DNA of 64,000 nt from assembly GCA_001051155.2 (NCBI GenBank), contig JYIP02000009.1:868001-932000 (forward strand), written 5' to 3'. A model generated the notes under the pieces. It had not been told where the DNA came from. It saw only the letters and a list, made by a program, of their open reading frames with translations, and made no database searches. The DNA comes from Chrysoporthe austroafricana (Eukaryota > Ascomycota > Sordariomycetes > Diaporthales > Cryphonectriaceae). Below, piece by piece: positions 34,471-45,366 of the stretch (its first letter is position 1; every line of letters starts with the position of its first letter). The translations under genes and the position numbers were made by a program.

Positions 34471-36348
34471 GCAGCTGACGTCCGGCTGCCATTAGAGCAG
34501 TGTCTGGAGCTCAGACTTGCAAAGACACTCGAAAAGGACACAGGAGAGAGGGCCGCGTGGCACGGCTGTCAACTTGGAGTTTTAAGTTTCTCTGCAGGTC
34601 TGAGACATTGACTTTGCGGGAATCGATTGGGCGCTAACTGGGCGGCGAGTGGAGTCTGGCGTTCAAGAGGAACGAATGGTATCCTGTTGCAAAGACTGCG
34701 CCGCCACAAGACAAGCGAATGGGTTTGAGTCATTTGGGTGGGCGTTCTTCGCGCCGTCTGCCCAAGATGAGATATGCGTTCCCCACGTCCGGAAGGAGCT
34801 TTTTTTTCGAGCACACCCAGGCCGCGCAGCTGACAACAGAGCCGGTCAAGGAGATGATGCTGGAGCCGCAGCATCAGCGTCGCCAGCAGGGGGAGGGGGA
34901 AAATGATGTGAGTGTACGGAGTAGATCAGCACCGGGTAGTCGTCCCGTAACATCACAAAGGATGTGCCATCCACGGCGTGCCAAACGGGTACTCTAGTGA
35001 GCCTGTGGACTAGCTTGACGTTGGTGAGCCAGGAAGGGTGTGGTGCCGGCTTGAAACTTGCGCAGGTACGCGGGCGGCTCTCCTCGAGACCGGAAGACCT
35101 AGTTCTGTTCAGTGCCCTTGACCATGTTCTGCCCTGGGGGTAGCATGAATCTGGACCCGGCTGCTGTGGTAGGGTAGAACGATACCAGAGACGGCGGTTT
35201 CTGGAGTCGAGCCTTCGAGGACCACCGCGGATGGTCCCGTTGGCTCCTCGTTGTCTCGGCCTCAAATCCGCCTGGTGACCTGACACTGCTGCAGCACAGC
35301 GTGGTGATGGCGGTGTATGTCGACAGAAGACCCGTCACGTCAGCGCGCGCTGCCCATCCGCAGGCCACGGCCCTGCGCGTGCGTAACCATTGCCAGAGTG
35401 ATCGTGATTGCTCTCGAGCTTGGCAGAAAACTTCATATACGAGGAACCCAGGCCCGAGAAGGGCGGAGCCTGATCACGGCCGCGGACCTCTGCGGTTCTG
35501 CCCGGTAGGTGAATGGCTTCGGTTACTGACTGGACGATGAGGGAGGGGTCGGATCGGACTGGAAAGCAGGGAGGATGGCAGCACAGGGTCTCATTGAAGG
35601 GCGCTATCCTGTAAGATGCGTGCAGAAAATGGGCGCCAAGGCTTGCGAGGACCAAGCCGGCCTTGTGAAGCGGTTGCACCAGCGCAGGGCGGGAGGCCAG
35701 CTGAGATTCCAGCCGCTGGTGATGTTGACAGAGATGTCGGCCGGCTGAGGTTTGAAGGAGGCACTGGAGAGGAGAGGGACAGGATACAGTAGATAGGGGT
35801 GAGGAGTATCAGGTGCGTGGAAGCTTACATCGTACAAGTGGAAGTCAGTACTTAGACTGCAGGTAGTCGCCCAGTCGCAGCGTTAGCGCCGCAGCAGCAC
35901 GTTGTAGGTACCAGGGTACCCGCAGAAACGTGAGAGTCACCCTGCGGCCTGGTGTCGAAGCAAGTAGCGGGTACCTCGGTGGGTTATCTTCAACGCACGC
36001 GCCGCGCTGGCCTACGGACGTCATGTTTGCCTTTGCGTCTGTTGGCAACCTACTCCAGCCTCCTCCGTCCCCGTTCCCATCCCCATCCCCATCCACAGCC
36101 CCCTTCCACGACCTGACCTGGCATGACTGGAACCGACCAAGACCTGTGCTACGTGCAGTTCAACCGCCTCTCCAACTGCCGCTAGATAGTCAACCGCCGG
36201 GCTCTCCCATCCCCCGCACCTCGAATCTCAGACTAGCAGGCGTTCGTCCTATCGCGCTTCTGCTCAGCGAGCTCGAAAACGGACAGGCTCCAGGTGCTCT
36301 CGCTGGGCGATCATGACCCTTGGCTTATCGCCTTGCCCCTGAGCCACC
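34471..36348. other. Intergenic region and leader of VAC14
   Basis: About 1.9 kb with no supported gene. The last 300 bp are C-rich (CCCATCC repeats near 36070-36100) and form a plausible VAC14 leader. The T-run at 34800-34808 is simple low complexity. Confidence 0.4.
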
Positions 36349-39300
36349 ATGGACCCCAACGTCCAGCGTGCTCTTAACGACAAGCTCTACGACAAGCGTA
36401 AAGTTGGCGCACTCGAGTCTGTCCTCCCTCCCACCGCCGCTGTCCCCGGGCCCCTGGACCTGAGCTCGTCAGCTGCTAACACCATCTCAGGCTTGAGCGT
36501 GTCATCCGGGAGCTTGCTGCTACCAAGGACTACGTCAAGATCAGCTCGATCCTTGATCAGCTCTGCAACGAGTACGCCTATGCTGTCCACCAGCCCCATG
36601 CTCGGAATGGAGGGCTTATCGGCCTGGCCGCTGCTGCCATAGCCCTCGGCTCGGTATGGTCTCCGTCCTGCATCGTGTCTCCGTCCCGGGCCTCGCCCCA
36701 TCCGATCGAGAGCTGACCTCCTGCCAGGAGCTTCCGCGGTATCTCGAGGTCATCGTCCCCCCGGTGCTGGCTTGCTTCACCGATCAGGATGCACGAGTTA
36801 GGTACTATGCATGCGAGGCAATGTACAATATTGCCAAAGTCGCCAAGGGTGAGATCCTCAAGTACTTCAATCACATATTCGACGCCCTCTGCAAGGTATG
36901 TCGTTGGCCCCTCACTTGTCCCTTGTTAATTTTGCTGTTGCGTCGGTTCCGACTCTTGTGCTCACACTCGGCCTTGTTAGCTGGGCGCAGACTCGGAGCT
37001 GTCGGTGAAGAATGGAGCCGAGCTTCTTGACCGTCTCATCAAGGACATCGTCTCGGAGTCAGCAGCAACCTATATCAGCGTTCTGGAGATGTCTAGCACC
37101 GATGTCGTTGGCGATGAGAAAATCAACAATGACAGCGAGGTCATCGACGAACCAGCCGATCTACCTACCGCCTTCTCGCTGAGGCTCTTCATTCCGCTGC
37201 TCAAGGACCGCAGCTATACCATCAACCCGTTCACCCGGACGTTTCTGGTTGGCTGGATCACATTGCTTGATTCGATACCGGACCTAGAACTAGTCACCTT
37301 TCTACCAGAGTTTCTTGGCAATCTGCTTAAATTCCTGAGCGATCCGAACCACGACGTTCACCAAGCCACGCAAGCCTGCCTCGACAAATTTCTGAATGAG
37401 ATCAAGCGCATATCTCGGGTCAAGAAGGGCATCGCGGAGAGCAAGAAGCCCAAGGGGGAGGGCAAGCGAAAGCGGGAGGAGTCTCTGGACAGCGGCAGCG
37501 CTCATGTGGCTCTCGAGGAGGGAGATGAGATCGATTCCGCCTTGGCCGATGAGGAGGGCGACACCAGCAGTGAGGATGACTGGATTCCTGGACAGGATGT
37601 CCAGATCAACTATAAGGCGATCCTCGAGATCTTGACCGCTTCTCTCGACCAGTCAAATCCGGTAGGACCATCAAAATCGAGCGAGCGGGTGGGACAGGCT
37701 TCCCCTGCAGATGAGGATGGCCTGCTAGAGTCGCTCAAGTGGATTGTCGAGTTCTTGGATATTTGTCCAGAAGAGGTTCTACCCTTCACCCCAAAGATCC
37801 TGGCTCATCTCCTTCCTGCGATGGCCAGTGGGGTCGAGTCGATCCGCTTGGCAGCTGTGAGAGTGAATAATGCGCTGATGGATTACGTTGTTTCGCTGTC
37901 AGACGAGCCCGAGCTCTCTTTGTCTCAGCGAACTTCCAGGATTCCGCTGACCGGAGAGCGTCAGGAGGGTGGCCCAAGTGGTCGAGCGTCTCTTGCTAGT
38001 ACTCGAGAACTCGATACACCAAGTCCCACACAGAACGCGCAAGATCCGTCACCTGCGGAGGCTACGCCTCGCGGTCCAACACCTGCGCCATCGAACCATC
38101 CCCAAGCGGACCTGGACTACGCAGCAGCCGTCAATTCCTTGACCCTGCTATTTCTGAATGACCATGAAGCAACCCGGGTGGCCGCACTGACCTGGCTGAT
38201 CATGCTGCACAGGAAAGCACCTCGAAAGGTTCTCGCGTTCAACGATGGGACATTCCCTGCCCTGCTGAAGACGCTTTCGGATCCGGCAGAAGCAGTCGTC
38301 ACCAAGGATCTGCAGCTGCTCTCACAGATCTCTAGAAATAGCGAGGATAGCTATTTCACCAACTTCATGGTCAGCCTGCTCCAACTCTTCTCGACGGACC
38401 GCAGACTACTAGAGACGAGAGGAAATCTTATCATACGCCAATTGTGTGTCAGCCTGAGTGCCGAACGTATCTACCGCACCCTAGCAGATTGTATCGAGAA
38501 AGAGGAAGATGTCGAATTTGCCAGCATCATGGTGCAAAACCTCAACAACAATCTCATCACCGCCCCCGAGCTCTCTGAATTGCGCAAGAGGCTTCGAAAC
38601 CTGGAGTCCAAGGTATCTTTACCGAAAGACTGTTCCTCTCTGTCTCATGCTGACCGTTGCTTCCATAGGATGGTCAAGCCTTCTTTGTGGCTCTCTTCCG
38701 GTCGTGGTGCTACAACGCTGTCGCCACATTCTCATTGTGCCTCCTTGCTCAAGCCTACGAACAGGCCTACAACTTGCTTCAAATCTTGTATGTTGAGACA
38801 ATTCTTTCGTGGAATAGGTTGCTGACCGTGGCGAAAATACAGCGCTGAGTTGGAGATGACGGTAAATATCCTAATCCAGATCGACAAACTGGTTCAGCTT
38901 TTGGAATCACCAGTATTTACATGTACGTTTAGTAAACGTCTTCATGTGGCTTGAGGGCCTCTTATGGAAAGTACTGACGATCCTGCAGACCTTCGGCTTC
39001 AACTACTCGAACCAGAGAAGTACCCTCATTTGTACAAATGCCTCTATGGGCTGTTGATGCTGCTACCACAATCGTCGGCCTTCGCCGCTCTCAAGAACCG
39101 ACTGAACAGCGTCAGCTCTATCGGGTATCTACACATCGCACCAAGACCGTATGTCCCACCAAATACGCCTCCATCCCACGCTCGGCAAGGGTCAGTGGTG
39201 GACGTGGTTCAGTTTCTTCAAGCCCCTCCTTCTCACCCCAAACTCAGTGCCAGTATCAATACTCACGCTATCCCTCCCAGTTCCGCCACAACTCCGGGTG

Positions 39301-39647
39301 CTTCATCGTTCGACAGGCCTAATCGGCTCAAGGGCCGTGAGGAGGGTATCATACGGTGGGGAGAACTGCTGGAAAAGTTCCGCAGTGTCCAGGAGCGTGC
39401 TAGGAGAGCGCAGAGAGTGGGCGGAGATCTGGACGATAGACCGCCTTTGGGGGTAGGTGACCTGCGCATTACGGATAGCCTCGAGATGCCTTCCGCGAAG
39501 GCGCCAGGGGGACGAGCACCACCTGTTCCTCTCAAGGACACACCTGTGCCTATGCCTCCGGCTGCTAAACCCAGGTCAGGTCTCGGTAGGCAGTTTGGGA
39601 GGCTGGGAGCCTCGGTGTCAGGAAGAAAGAGAGGACAGCCACAGTGA
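36349..39647 (+). CDS. VAC14: Vac14, scaffold of the PI(3,5)P2 (Fab1/Fig4) complex
   Basis: Exons: 36349-36416, 36491-36653, 36728-36895, 36981-38612, 38669-38787, 38843-38922 and 38989-39647. An optional further intron at 39149-39280 (132 bp, in frame) would split the last exon. The product is 962 residues unspliced there, or 918 spliced. Vac14 is a HEAT-repeat scaffold at the vacuole/endosome that assembles the Fab1 lipid kinase and Fig4 phosphatase. The N-terminus [18 protein letters not shown] is family-typical, followed by HEAT repeats ([24 protein letters not shown]). A basic/acidic insert lies around 270-330. The C-terminal Fig4-binding domain is [20 protein letters not shown] through [20 protein letters not shown], ending in [17 protein letters not shown]. 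The first donor, GTCTGT, is unusual. The gene converges on HAUS1 with 129 bp between stops. Confidence 0.92.
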
Positions 39648-39776
39648 TCAGTGATCGATGGTGGAAACGTTCGCGGGGGAATATCATAACGTAGCGTACC
39701 AAGATACCCAGTCGGAGAACTTGGTGCAGAGGCAGTAATGTATCAGATGCCACACAAACCATATCATCTTCGAGGA

Positions 39777-40700
39777 TCACCGCCCCTTTCGCGGGGTCTC
39801 ACGTTCGACCAGATTCTCGAATACAGCGTCGCGACGGTCGGTGACACTGCGCAGCTCTCTCCGCAGCATGTCGAGCTGCCAACGCGCCTGCTCGGTATCT
39901 GGCGGCAGACCCTCGAACTCGCTGACCTGCTGGTCCAAGTCCCTCCTGACCTCGAGGAATTCGAGATACCTTTCCTCCTCCTGCCGGAGCTGCTCGATAG
40001 TCGGGTTAGGCACGCCAACCGCTCTCGCCAGGGCTGAGACCTTGTCCCTCATCTCGGGCAGCTTCTTGGCCATGGCTTTGGTCCTGCGCTGCATCTCGAG
40101 GTTCTGGCGGGAAAGGTCCGCAGGAGGTCGATACGCATCGCCGCTGACCTCCTCCAGCAGCTTATCGAGGCGCGCGCACTCAAGATCAGTATGGCGCTGC
40201 AGGACCTCGACCCGCGCCATGGCCTGCTCGAGATCGAAGTTCCGGGTTTGCAGGTCAAGCATCGCCTGCCCGAGCTGTGCAGGCTCGGGGAACGCGATTC
40301 CCATATCCACCGCGGAGGTCGCCATCGCGTCGAGAGACATCTTGCCCTCCTTGGTCAGACCCTCCTCCAAGGCGGCCAGGATCTCCTCCTTCAGTGCAGA
40401 GACGGTGATCGACCGGTCGTCCTCCCCGGCCGCACCTCCCTCGAACGATTTGATCGCCTGCAAAGCGTCGGCCTCGGCGCGGGCGAGCAGGCTGCAGTTC
40501 TCATCCGCCGCCTCGTTGAGGCTCGCGAGGGCCAAGAGGGCCTTGAGGGTCTCGGGATTCCTCTCGAACGGCGGCGGTGGGCGGCCGTTGTACTTTGAGG
40601 CCAGCCAGCCGTCGACATAGCTCCAGTCTTTGGCGGTGGATGCTGCCTGGCGGGCGACAGATGGGGAGAAGATAGCGGCGTCGGGCGGGAGGTGAGCCAT
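39777..40700 (-). CDS. HAUS1: HAUS augmin-like complex subunit 1
   Basis: A single exon of 308 codons (307 residues) starts at ATG 40700. The N-terminal IFSPSVARQAASTAKDWSYV and WLASKYNGRPPPPFERNPET are hallmarks of fungal HAUS1 proteins. The rest is almost entirely heptad-like coiled coil (about 60-300), with the conserved TIEQLRQEEERYLEF segment. Augmin recruits gamma-tubulin to the sides of microtubules for branching nucleation in spindles; yeasts lack it but many filamentous fungi keep some subunits. It is divergent from the DNAJC3 gene with about 750 bp between starts. The call rests on the N-terminal signature; the coiled coil alone would not be specific. Confidence 0.8.
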   Translation of the reverse strand: MAHLPPDAAIFSPSVARQAASTAKDWSYVDGWLASKYNGRPPPPFERNPETLKALLALASLNEAADENCSLLARAEADALQAIKSFEGGAAGEDDRSITVSALKEEILAALEEGLTKEGKMSLDAMATSAVDMGIAFPEPAQLGQAMLDLQTRNFDLEQAMARVEVLQRHTDLECARLDKLLEEVSGDAYRPPADLSRQNLEMQRRTKAMAKKLPEMRDKVSALARAVGVPNPTIEQLRQEEERYLEFLEVRRDLDQQVSEFEGLPPDTEQARWQLDMLRRELRSVTDRRDAVFENLVERETPRKGR

Positions 40701-41448
40701 TGTGTACAGCCGCAGTCCTGGAACGTCGTCGCGGTCGTCGCTCTCGTCGCGGTCGGGTCAGCCTCAAGGGGTTCACGTGCCAACGTACTCGAACAGGGGG
40801 CTTGGGGGGGCCAGGGGGCAGACAGGGGTCGCACTGGTCAGGGGACCGCCTAAGCACCTCCTACTCAGTATGGTAGTGGGTACTTTGGTAGGTATGTGTC
40901 TAGGGTGCAGGGGTTACGTACGGCCACAAGTACCTTGTGAGATAGTACCGCTAGTGAATGACCGAGACTTTCAGTGTTCACTAGCCTTTGGGCTGGGTAC
41001 AATTGTAGTGGAGGCCGCGATGGGAGACCCTGGAAGGCGACCGAGTCTGTCAATGGCTCTTTGTCTCGGCGCTGCAATGCACTGGCACTTTAGAACCGTC
41101 GACGAATTGCAACAGTACCGCACCACACATCCGCCGAGGACTATTGAAGAGGCCAACTTTCCATTTCCAAAGACAGACAACACTCACTGCCTTGCCTCCT
41201 TGGCTGCGACCACCTCCGCCTCTCCTAGCAGACACGCCTGTCACAGCAGTTGCTGGCCTCCATCTTCCTTCTCTTCACACAGTTCTGAGCCTCATCGGTC
41301 CTGCCTCTCGGCCCGGCTCATCCATTCGCTGTACCGTCTGCGAGCCGTGTGTCGCGGTCCAACCGCTTCGCAAACGTAACGGCATTTGTTCTTCCTCTTT
41401 TTTTCCGACAACCAATCCCACGACGAGCCCGACGATCGCGAGGTGATT
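40701..41448. promoter_or_regulatory. Shared divergent promoter region, HAUS1 and DNAJC3-like
   Basis: A 748-bp gap between divergent genes. T/C-rich sequence just before the plus-strand start (41380-41410) is consistent with a leader. No gene is supported. Confidence 0.4.
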
Positions 41449-43084
41449 ATGTTCGGCCGATTCCCGAGGCTGGCATTGGCCGCCAGCATCCTCTCCCTCT
41501 CCTCCGCCGTGGCAGCCCTCTCCGCCTCCGACATCCCCTCCGACACCGACACCCAGACCCTCCTCAGCCAGGCCCAGCACTTCCTGTCCCAGGGCGCCAC
41601 CTCCGACGCCCTCGTCTACTACGATGCCGTCCTCGCCCGTGATCCTGACGACTACCTGACCTACTTCAAGCGCGCCACCACCTACCTCTCGCTGGGCCGC
41701 ACCTCCCATGCCGCCGACGACTTCCAGCGCTGCCTCGAGCTGCGCCCCGGCTTCGAGGGCGCCCACCTGCAGCTGGGCAGACTGAAGGCGCGCACCGCCG
41801 ACTGGGAAGGTGCCAAAGCGCAGTACCTCAAGGCTGGGGCCCCTGGCGCCCAGTCGCACGAGCTGGACGAGTTGCTCGAGGCGCAGGGCGCGGCGAGGCT
41901 GGCCGAGGAGGCCGCGGCGCGCGGCCAGTGGGGCGAGTGCGTCAACCAGGCGGGCACAGCCATCATGGTCGCGAACCGTGCCGTCTCGCTGCGGGAGCTG
42001 CGGTCGAGGTGCCGGTTCGCCAAGGGCGAGGTCGAGGAGGGCATGGGCGACCTGCACCACGTCCTCAACCTGAGGCCCGGCGACACCAGCCCGCACGTCA
42101 CCATCTCCGCCACCGCCTTCTACGCGCTGGGCGACCTCCAGCAGGGCATGGCGCAGATCAGGAAGTGTCTGCACTCCGATCCGGACTCCAAGGTCTGCAA
42201 GAAGCTGCTCAGGGAGGAGAAGGCCGTCGAGAAGACGGTGACGAGGGTCGAGAATGCCTTTGGCAAGAAATTGTTCTCGTCCGGCACCAAGCTGCTGGTC
42301 CCGTCGGGCGAGGACCTGGGCCTCATCAAGGAGGTCATGGAGCAGATGACCCACCTGCGGAATGATGGTTTCATCCCTGAGAGTGCACCTGCCCGCCTCG
42401 CCACAAGGCTGGCCGACTTGGCGTGCCAGGGCTACTACGAGGTGAGTGGATACTGAGACGAGTGTCGACCGGGAGACCCAAGAGACTGACAGCTGTTTGC
42501 AGATGAACAGCAAGAAGGCACAGGATTACTGCGCGGAGTCCCTCGCGATGGACGAGAACGCCTTCTATGGGCTCCTCCACCGCGCCAGAGAGCTGCGGGG
42601 GTCCGAGGACTACGAAGCCGCGACCCGCGCGCTTGAGAAGGCGGCCGAGGCCCAGCCCGACAGGAAATCCGTCGTAGAGCCGCTCCTCCAGGAGGCTCGG
42701 CTCGAGCTGCACCGGTCCAAGACCAATGACTACTACAAGGTCCTGGGCGTGCGGCGCGACGCCGACGAGAGGCAGATAAAGTCCGCGTACCGCAAGCTGA
42801 CGGTCCAGCACCACCCGGACAAAGCCCACAAGAACCACGTCACCAAAGAGGAGGCGGAGAAGAAGATGGCGCAGATCAACGAGGCGTACGAGGTTCTGAG
42901 CGACCCGGAGCTGCGCGCGAGGTTCGACCGCGGCGACGACCCGAACTCCCAGCAGCGGCAGCACCCGTTCCCCCAGAGCTCTGACCCCTTCAGAAGCGGC
43001 AACCCCTTCATGTTCCAGCAGGGCGGCCAGCATTTCCAGTTCAAGTTCGGGGGCAGAGGGTCGCCGTTTGGCTTTGCGGTCTAG
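41449..43084 (+). CDS. ER-luminal TPR/J-domain co-chaperone (DNAJC3/P58-IPK type)
   Basis: Exons 41449-42441 and 42503-43084 (61-bp intron) encode 524 residues. A signal peptide is evident ([19 protein letters not shown], about 8-26). TPR motifs span about 35-370 (for example [20 protein letters not shown] and [20 protein letters not shown]). The C-terminal J domain starts with [20 protein letters not shown], and its catalytic HPD is at 435-437 in QHHPDK. A Gly/Phe/Gln-rich tail follows. This order is that of DNAJC3, which binds unfolded proteins in the ER lumen and delivers them to Hsp70 (BiP/Kar2). The gene has no KDEL/HDEL-like tail, as in animal DNAJC3. ATG 41449 is the first codon that yields a signal peptide. 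Confidence 0.92.
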
Positions 43085-43964
43085 GTGTATCGATCGTGTT
43101 GCATTCTTGCGGGGCGTTGCTTTTTGGAGTCTGGAGGGATTGGACGGAGTTCAGGTGTTGCAAAGACGCGATGATAAACATGCGCATGTAGAGCTATGGA
43201 CGGGCTGTTACGACAGCCCCGAGGGCAGAGATAGACCAGCAGTAGTCAAATACCACCGGGGTCTTCAAAGTCGTGTCTCCCATGTTTCCATCCAGAGCAA
43301 GTATTTCCATCCGGGGAGGAGATACATATGCGTGATGTTGGTGGATGGCGCGAGTTCAGCCATGACAGTGCTCCCCTGCAACATCTCGGGCATCAGGTTC
43401 CAACGCGGCCCTAATGTGAAGGACCTTTCCTGCCTTTTCGTTTCTCTCTCGTCTGCAATGGAATACAGTCACTCGCAGTGGTTATTCATTCGTGGTTGGA
43501 CTAAACCGGAATAGCAGGCGCTCTCTTTCTCTATTTTCCATATAGCCCGTCCAGCCGTACACGCCGTAATTCAATGATTTTATGTACATCGGCCGTGTGG
43601 CCCTATTTTGGGTGGGTGGGCAGATTTAAGATCTGCACCCCGCGAGGTGTCCCTTGCGACAACCTCTTCCACTATTTCCACACAATGCTCTTTCTTGTTC
43701 AAGAGCAAGCAGTCCCTCCAAGCAGCGTAATTAAAGTGACCGAACTCTGAGCAAATCAGGCGATGATGGATCATCAAATATGATCTGCCGGTGGCCGTGG
43801 GTGCTAGGAGCACTGCACAAAGGTAGAACCAAGCCGCCCAGAGGTTGGTAAGCCCCCCTCCCACCCAGGTATCTCTTGGCACAAAAGCTCCAGTCATGAG
43901 TGGTGTCCTTGTTCAGGCCGTGTCATTCTGGCGGATGAAGTACGCTCTGGAGCAGTGCAAGCAG
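43085..43964. other. Convergent intergenic region
   Basis: About 880 bp between the stops of the DNAJC3-like and mitoferrin genes. It is expected to carry two 3' UTRs. Nothing else is recognisable. Confidence 0.4.
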
Positions 43965-45366
43965 TCAGCAGCGGTCGTCGTCGCAAGTCCCGGACGCCCA
44001 AATACGATAGGGGGAGGTGCTGGGGAGGGTAACCACGCACTTGGAGAACTCATATGCCGACCAGCAGATCGCCGTGCTGGGCATTGTGGTGACCACTCTG
44101 GGCCGGATGCCCTTGAAGAACCCCTTGAATCCCTCCCTTCGATACAACAACTTACACCCAGCCACGAAGCCGTTCACCGTCCTGAGCTCCGCGTCCGACG
44201 CGGTACCTCTTGTCTGCAGCATGGTCTTGATCACGTCCATCGGTGTCGTCAGGCCGGCGGCAAAGCCACCGGCGACCGCACCAGCGACGCAGTGGGTGAA
44301 GGGGTCGTACTTCTTGGAAGGGTTCATGGTTGTCGATATCGTTTCGTAGGCGAGAAACTGAAGTGCGGTGAAGGGGACGGTCATGGACAGCGTGGTCGGG
44401 TAGGAGACGTAGAACGCGCCGAGACCCTCGGTCCTGTAGACGTACTTTGCGCAGTCGGTCATGGACCGGTACATCTTGGTGGAATTCTGGATCTGCATCC
44501 TCTGCTTGATGACTGTCGAGCGCGTCAGCAAGACTGGTCACAGCCAGCCGCCACGAAGATACTGTGGCGGCGCAACAGGTGTACCACATACCATCGAAGG
44601 GGTTCATGAGCGCATCACTGGCAATGGTCGCGCAGGCTCCGCTGGTGGCTGTCTCAAGTCAGCCTCTGCTCTGCGTACGGCAGACCGTCACGATGGGCAT
44701 CTATCTCACCCGCTGCCAGAGGATGGTGCACGCCGGCCTTGTTCCCACCCATGAGGTGCTTGACAGCCTCGTAGGTAGCAAAGTAGACGGCGTGCGCAGG
44801 ACCTGCACCAACGACGACGCTGGACATGCCCCGCCATAAACTCATGATCCCCTCGCCGGTAGCCATGCGGTAGGTCCCTTGAATCACACCATTGTAGACA
44901 GCCGAGGGAGACGGGTTGAGGACCTGCATTCGTGTCTGTGCGGAGCTGCGCGTCAGAGATCGAGATACGCCAAACAAGGTGGCGGTGATAGTAGTAGTAG
45001 GGGACGCCCTCGCGGGAGACGACGCACCTTGATAGCATCGATAGGGTACATGACTGTGTGTTCCTGTTCCTCACAAGTCAGCATCCCAAGTGCGTTGGAT
45101 ATGGCACAAAGTCCAGGCCAAGGCCCAGATCAGCGTTGGGCTGGCGGGGCTGGGTACTCACGGCTATACCTGCGAAGGCGCCGGCTGCCATGTTCTGCAG
45201 CAGGGAGAAGTTGGGCGGGAGGGCTTCATAGCTGTGTTGGTGGCCAGCAGCGTCAGCATAACCTGGGATCTCGGTGCCCGCGTGCGGGCACCGTGGCCTC
45301 TGTGGCCCAGCGAGGACCATCGACTCACTCGTAGTCCTCTACGGGCTCGGCATTGGGCTGGGCCAT
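43965..45366 (-). CDS. MRS4: Mitoferrin, mitochondrial iron carrier (Mrs3/Mrs4)
   Basis: Six exons: 45366-45329, 45231-45162, 45063-45028, 44935-44710, 44648-44592 and 44512-43965; 324 residues. The introns are 97, 98, 92, 61 and 79 bp, all GT-AG. The protein is a three-repeat inner-membrane carrier. Signature sequences are MYPIDAIKTRMQ (repeat 1, split by an intron), MNPFDVIKQRMQ (repeat 2, also split) and TTPMDVIKTMLQT (repeat 3). The N-terminus EPVEDYDYEALPPNFSLLQN followed by MAAGAFAGIAEHTVMYP is typical of fungal Mrs3/4, which import Fe2+ for Fe-S and haem synthesis. Exon 3 is only 36 nt. The start chosen (MAQPNAEP) is the only in-frame ATG in exon 1; upstream sequence in frame has none. 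A GATA-type iron-factor motif lies about 1.1 kb upstream. Confidence 0.93.

Noticed and set aside
41275..42513. 412-codon minus-strand frame
   Set aside because: Antisense shadow of the TPR/J-domain gene; no motif of its own.
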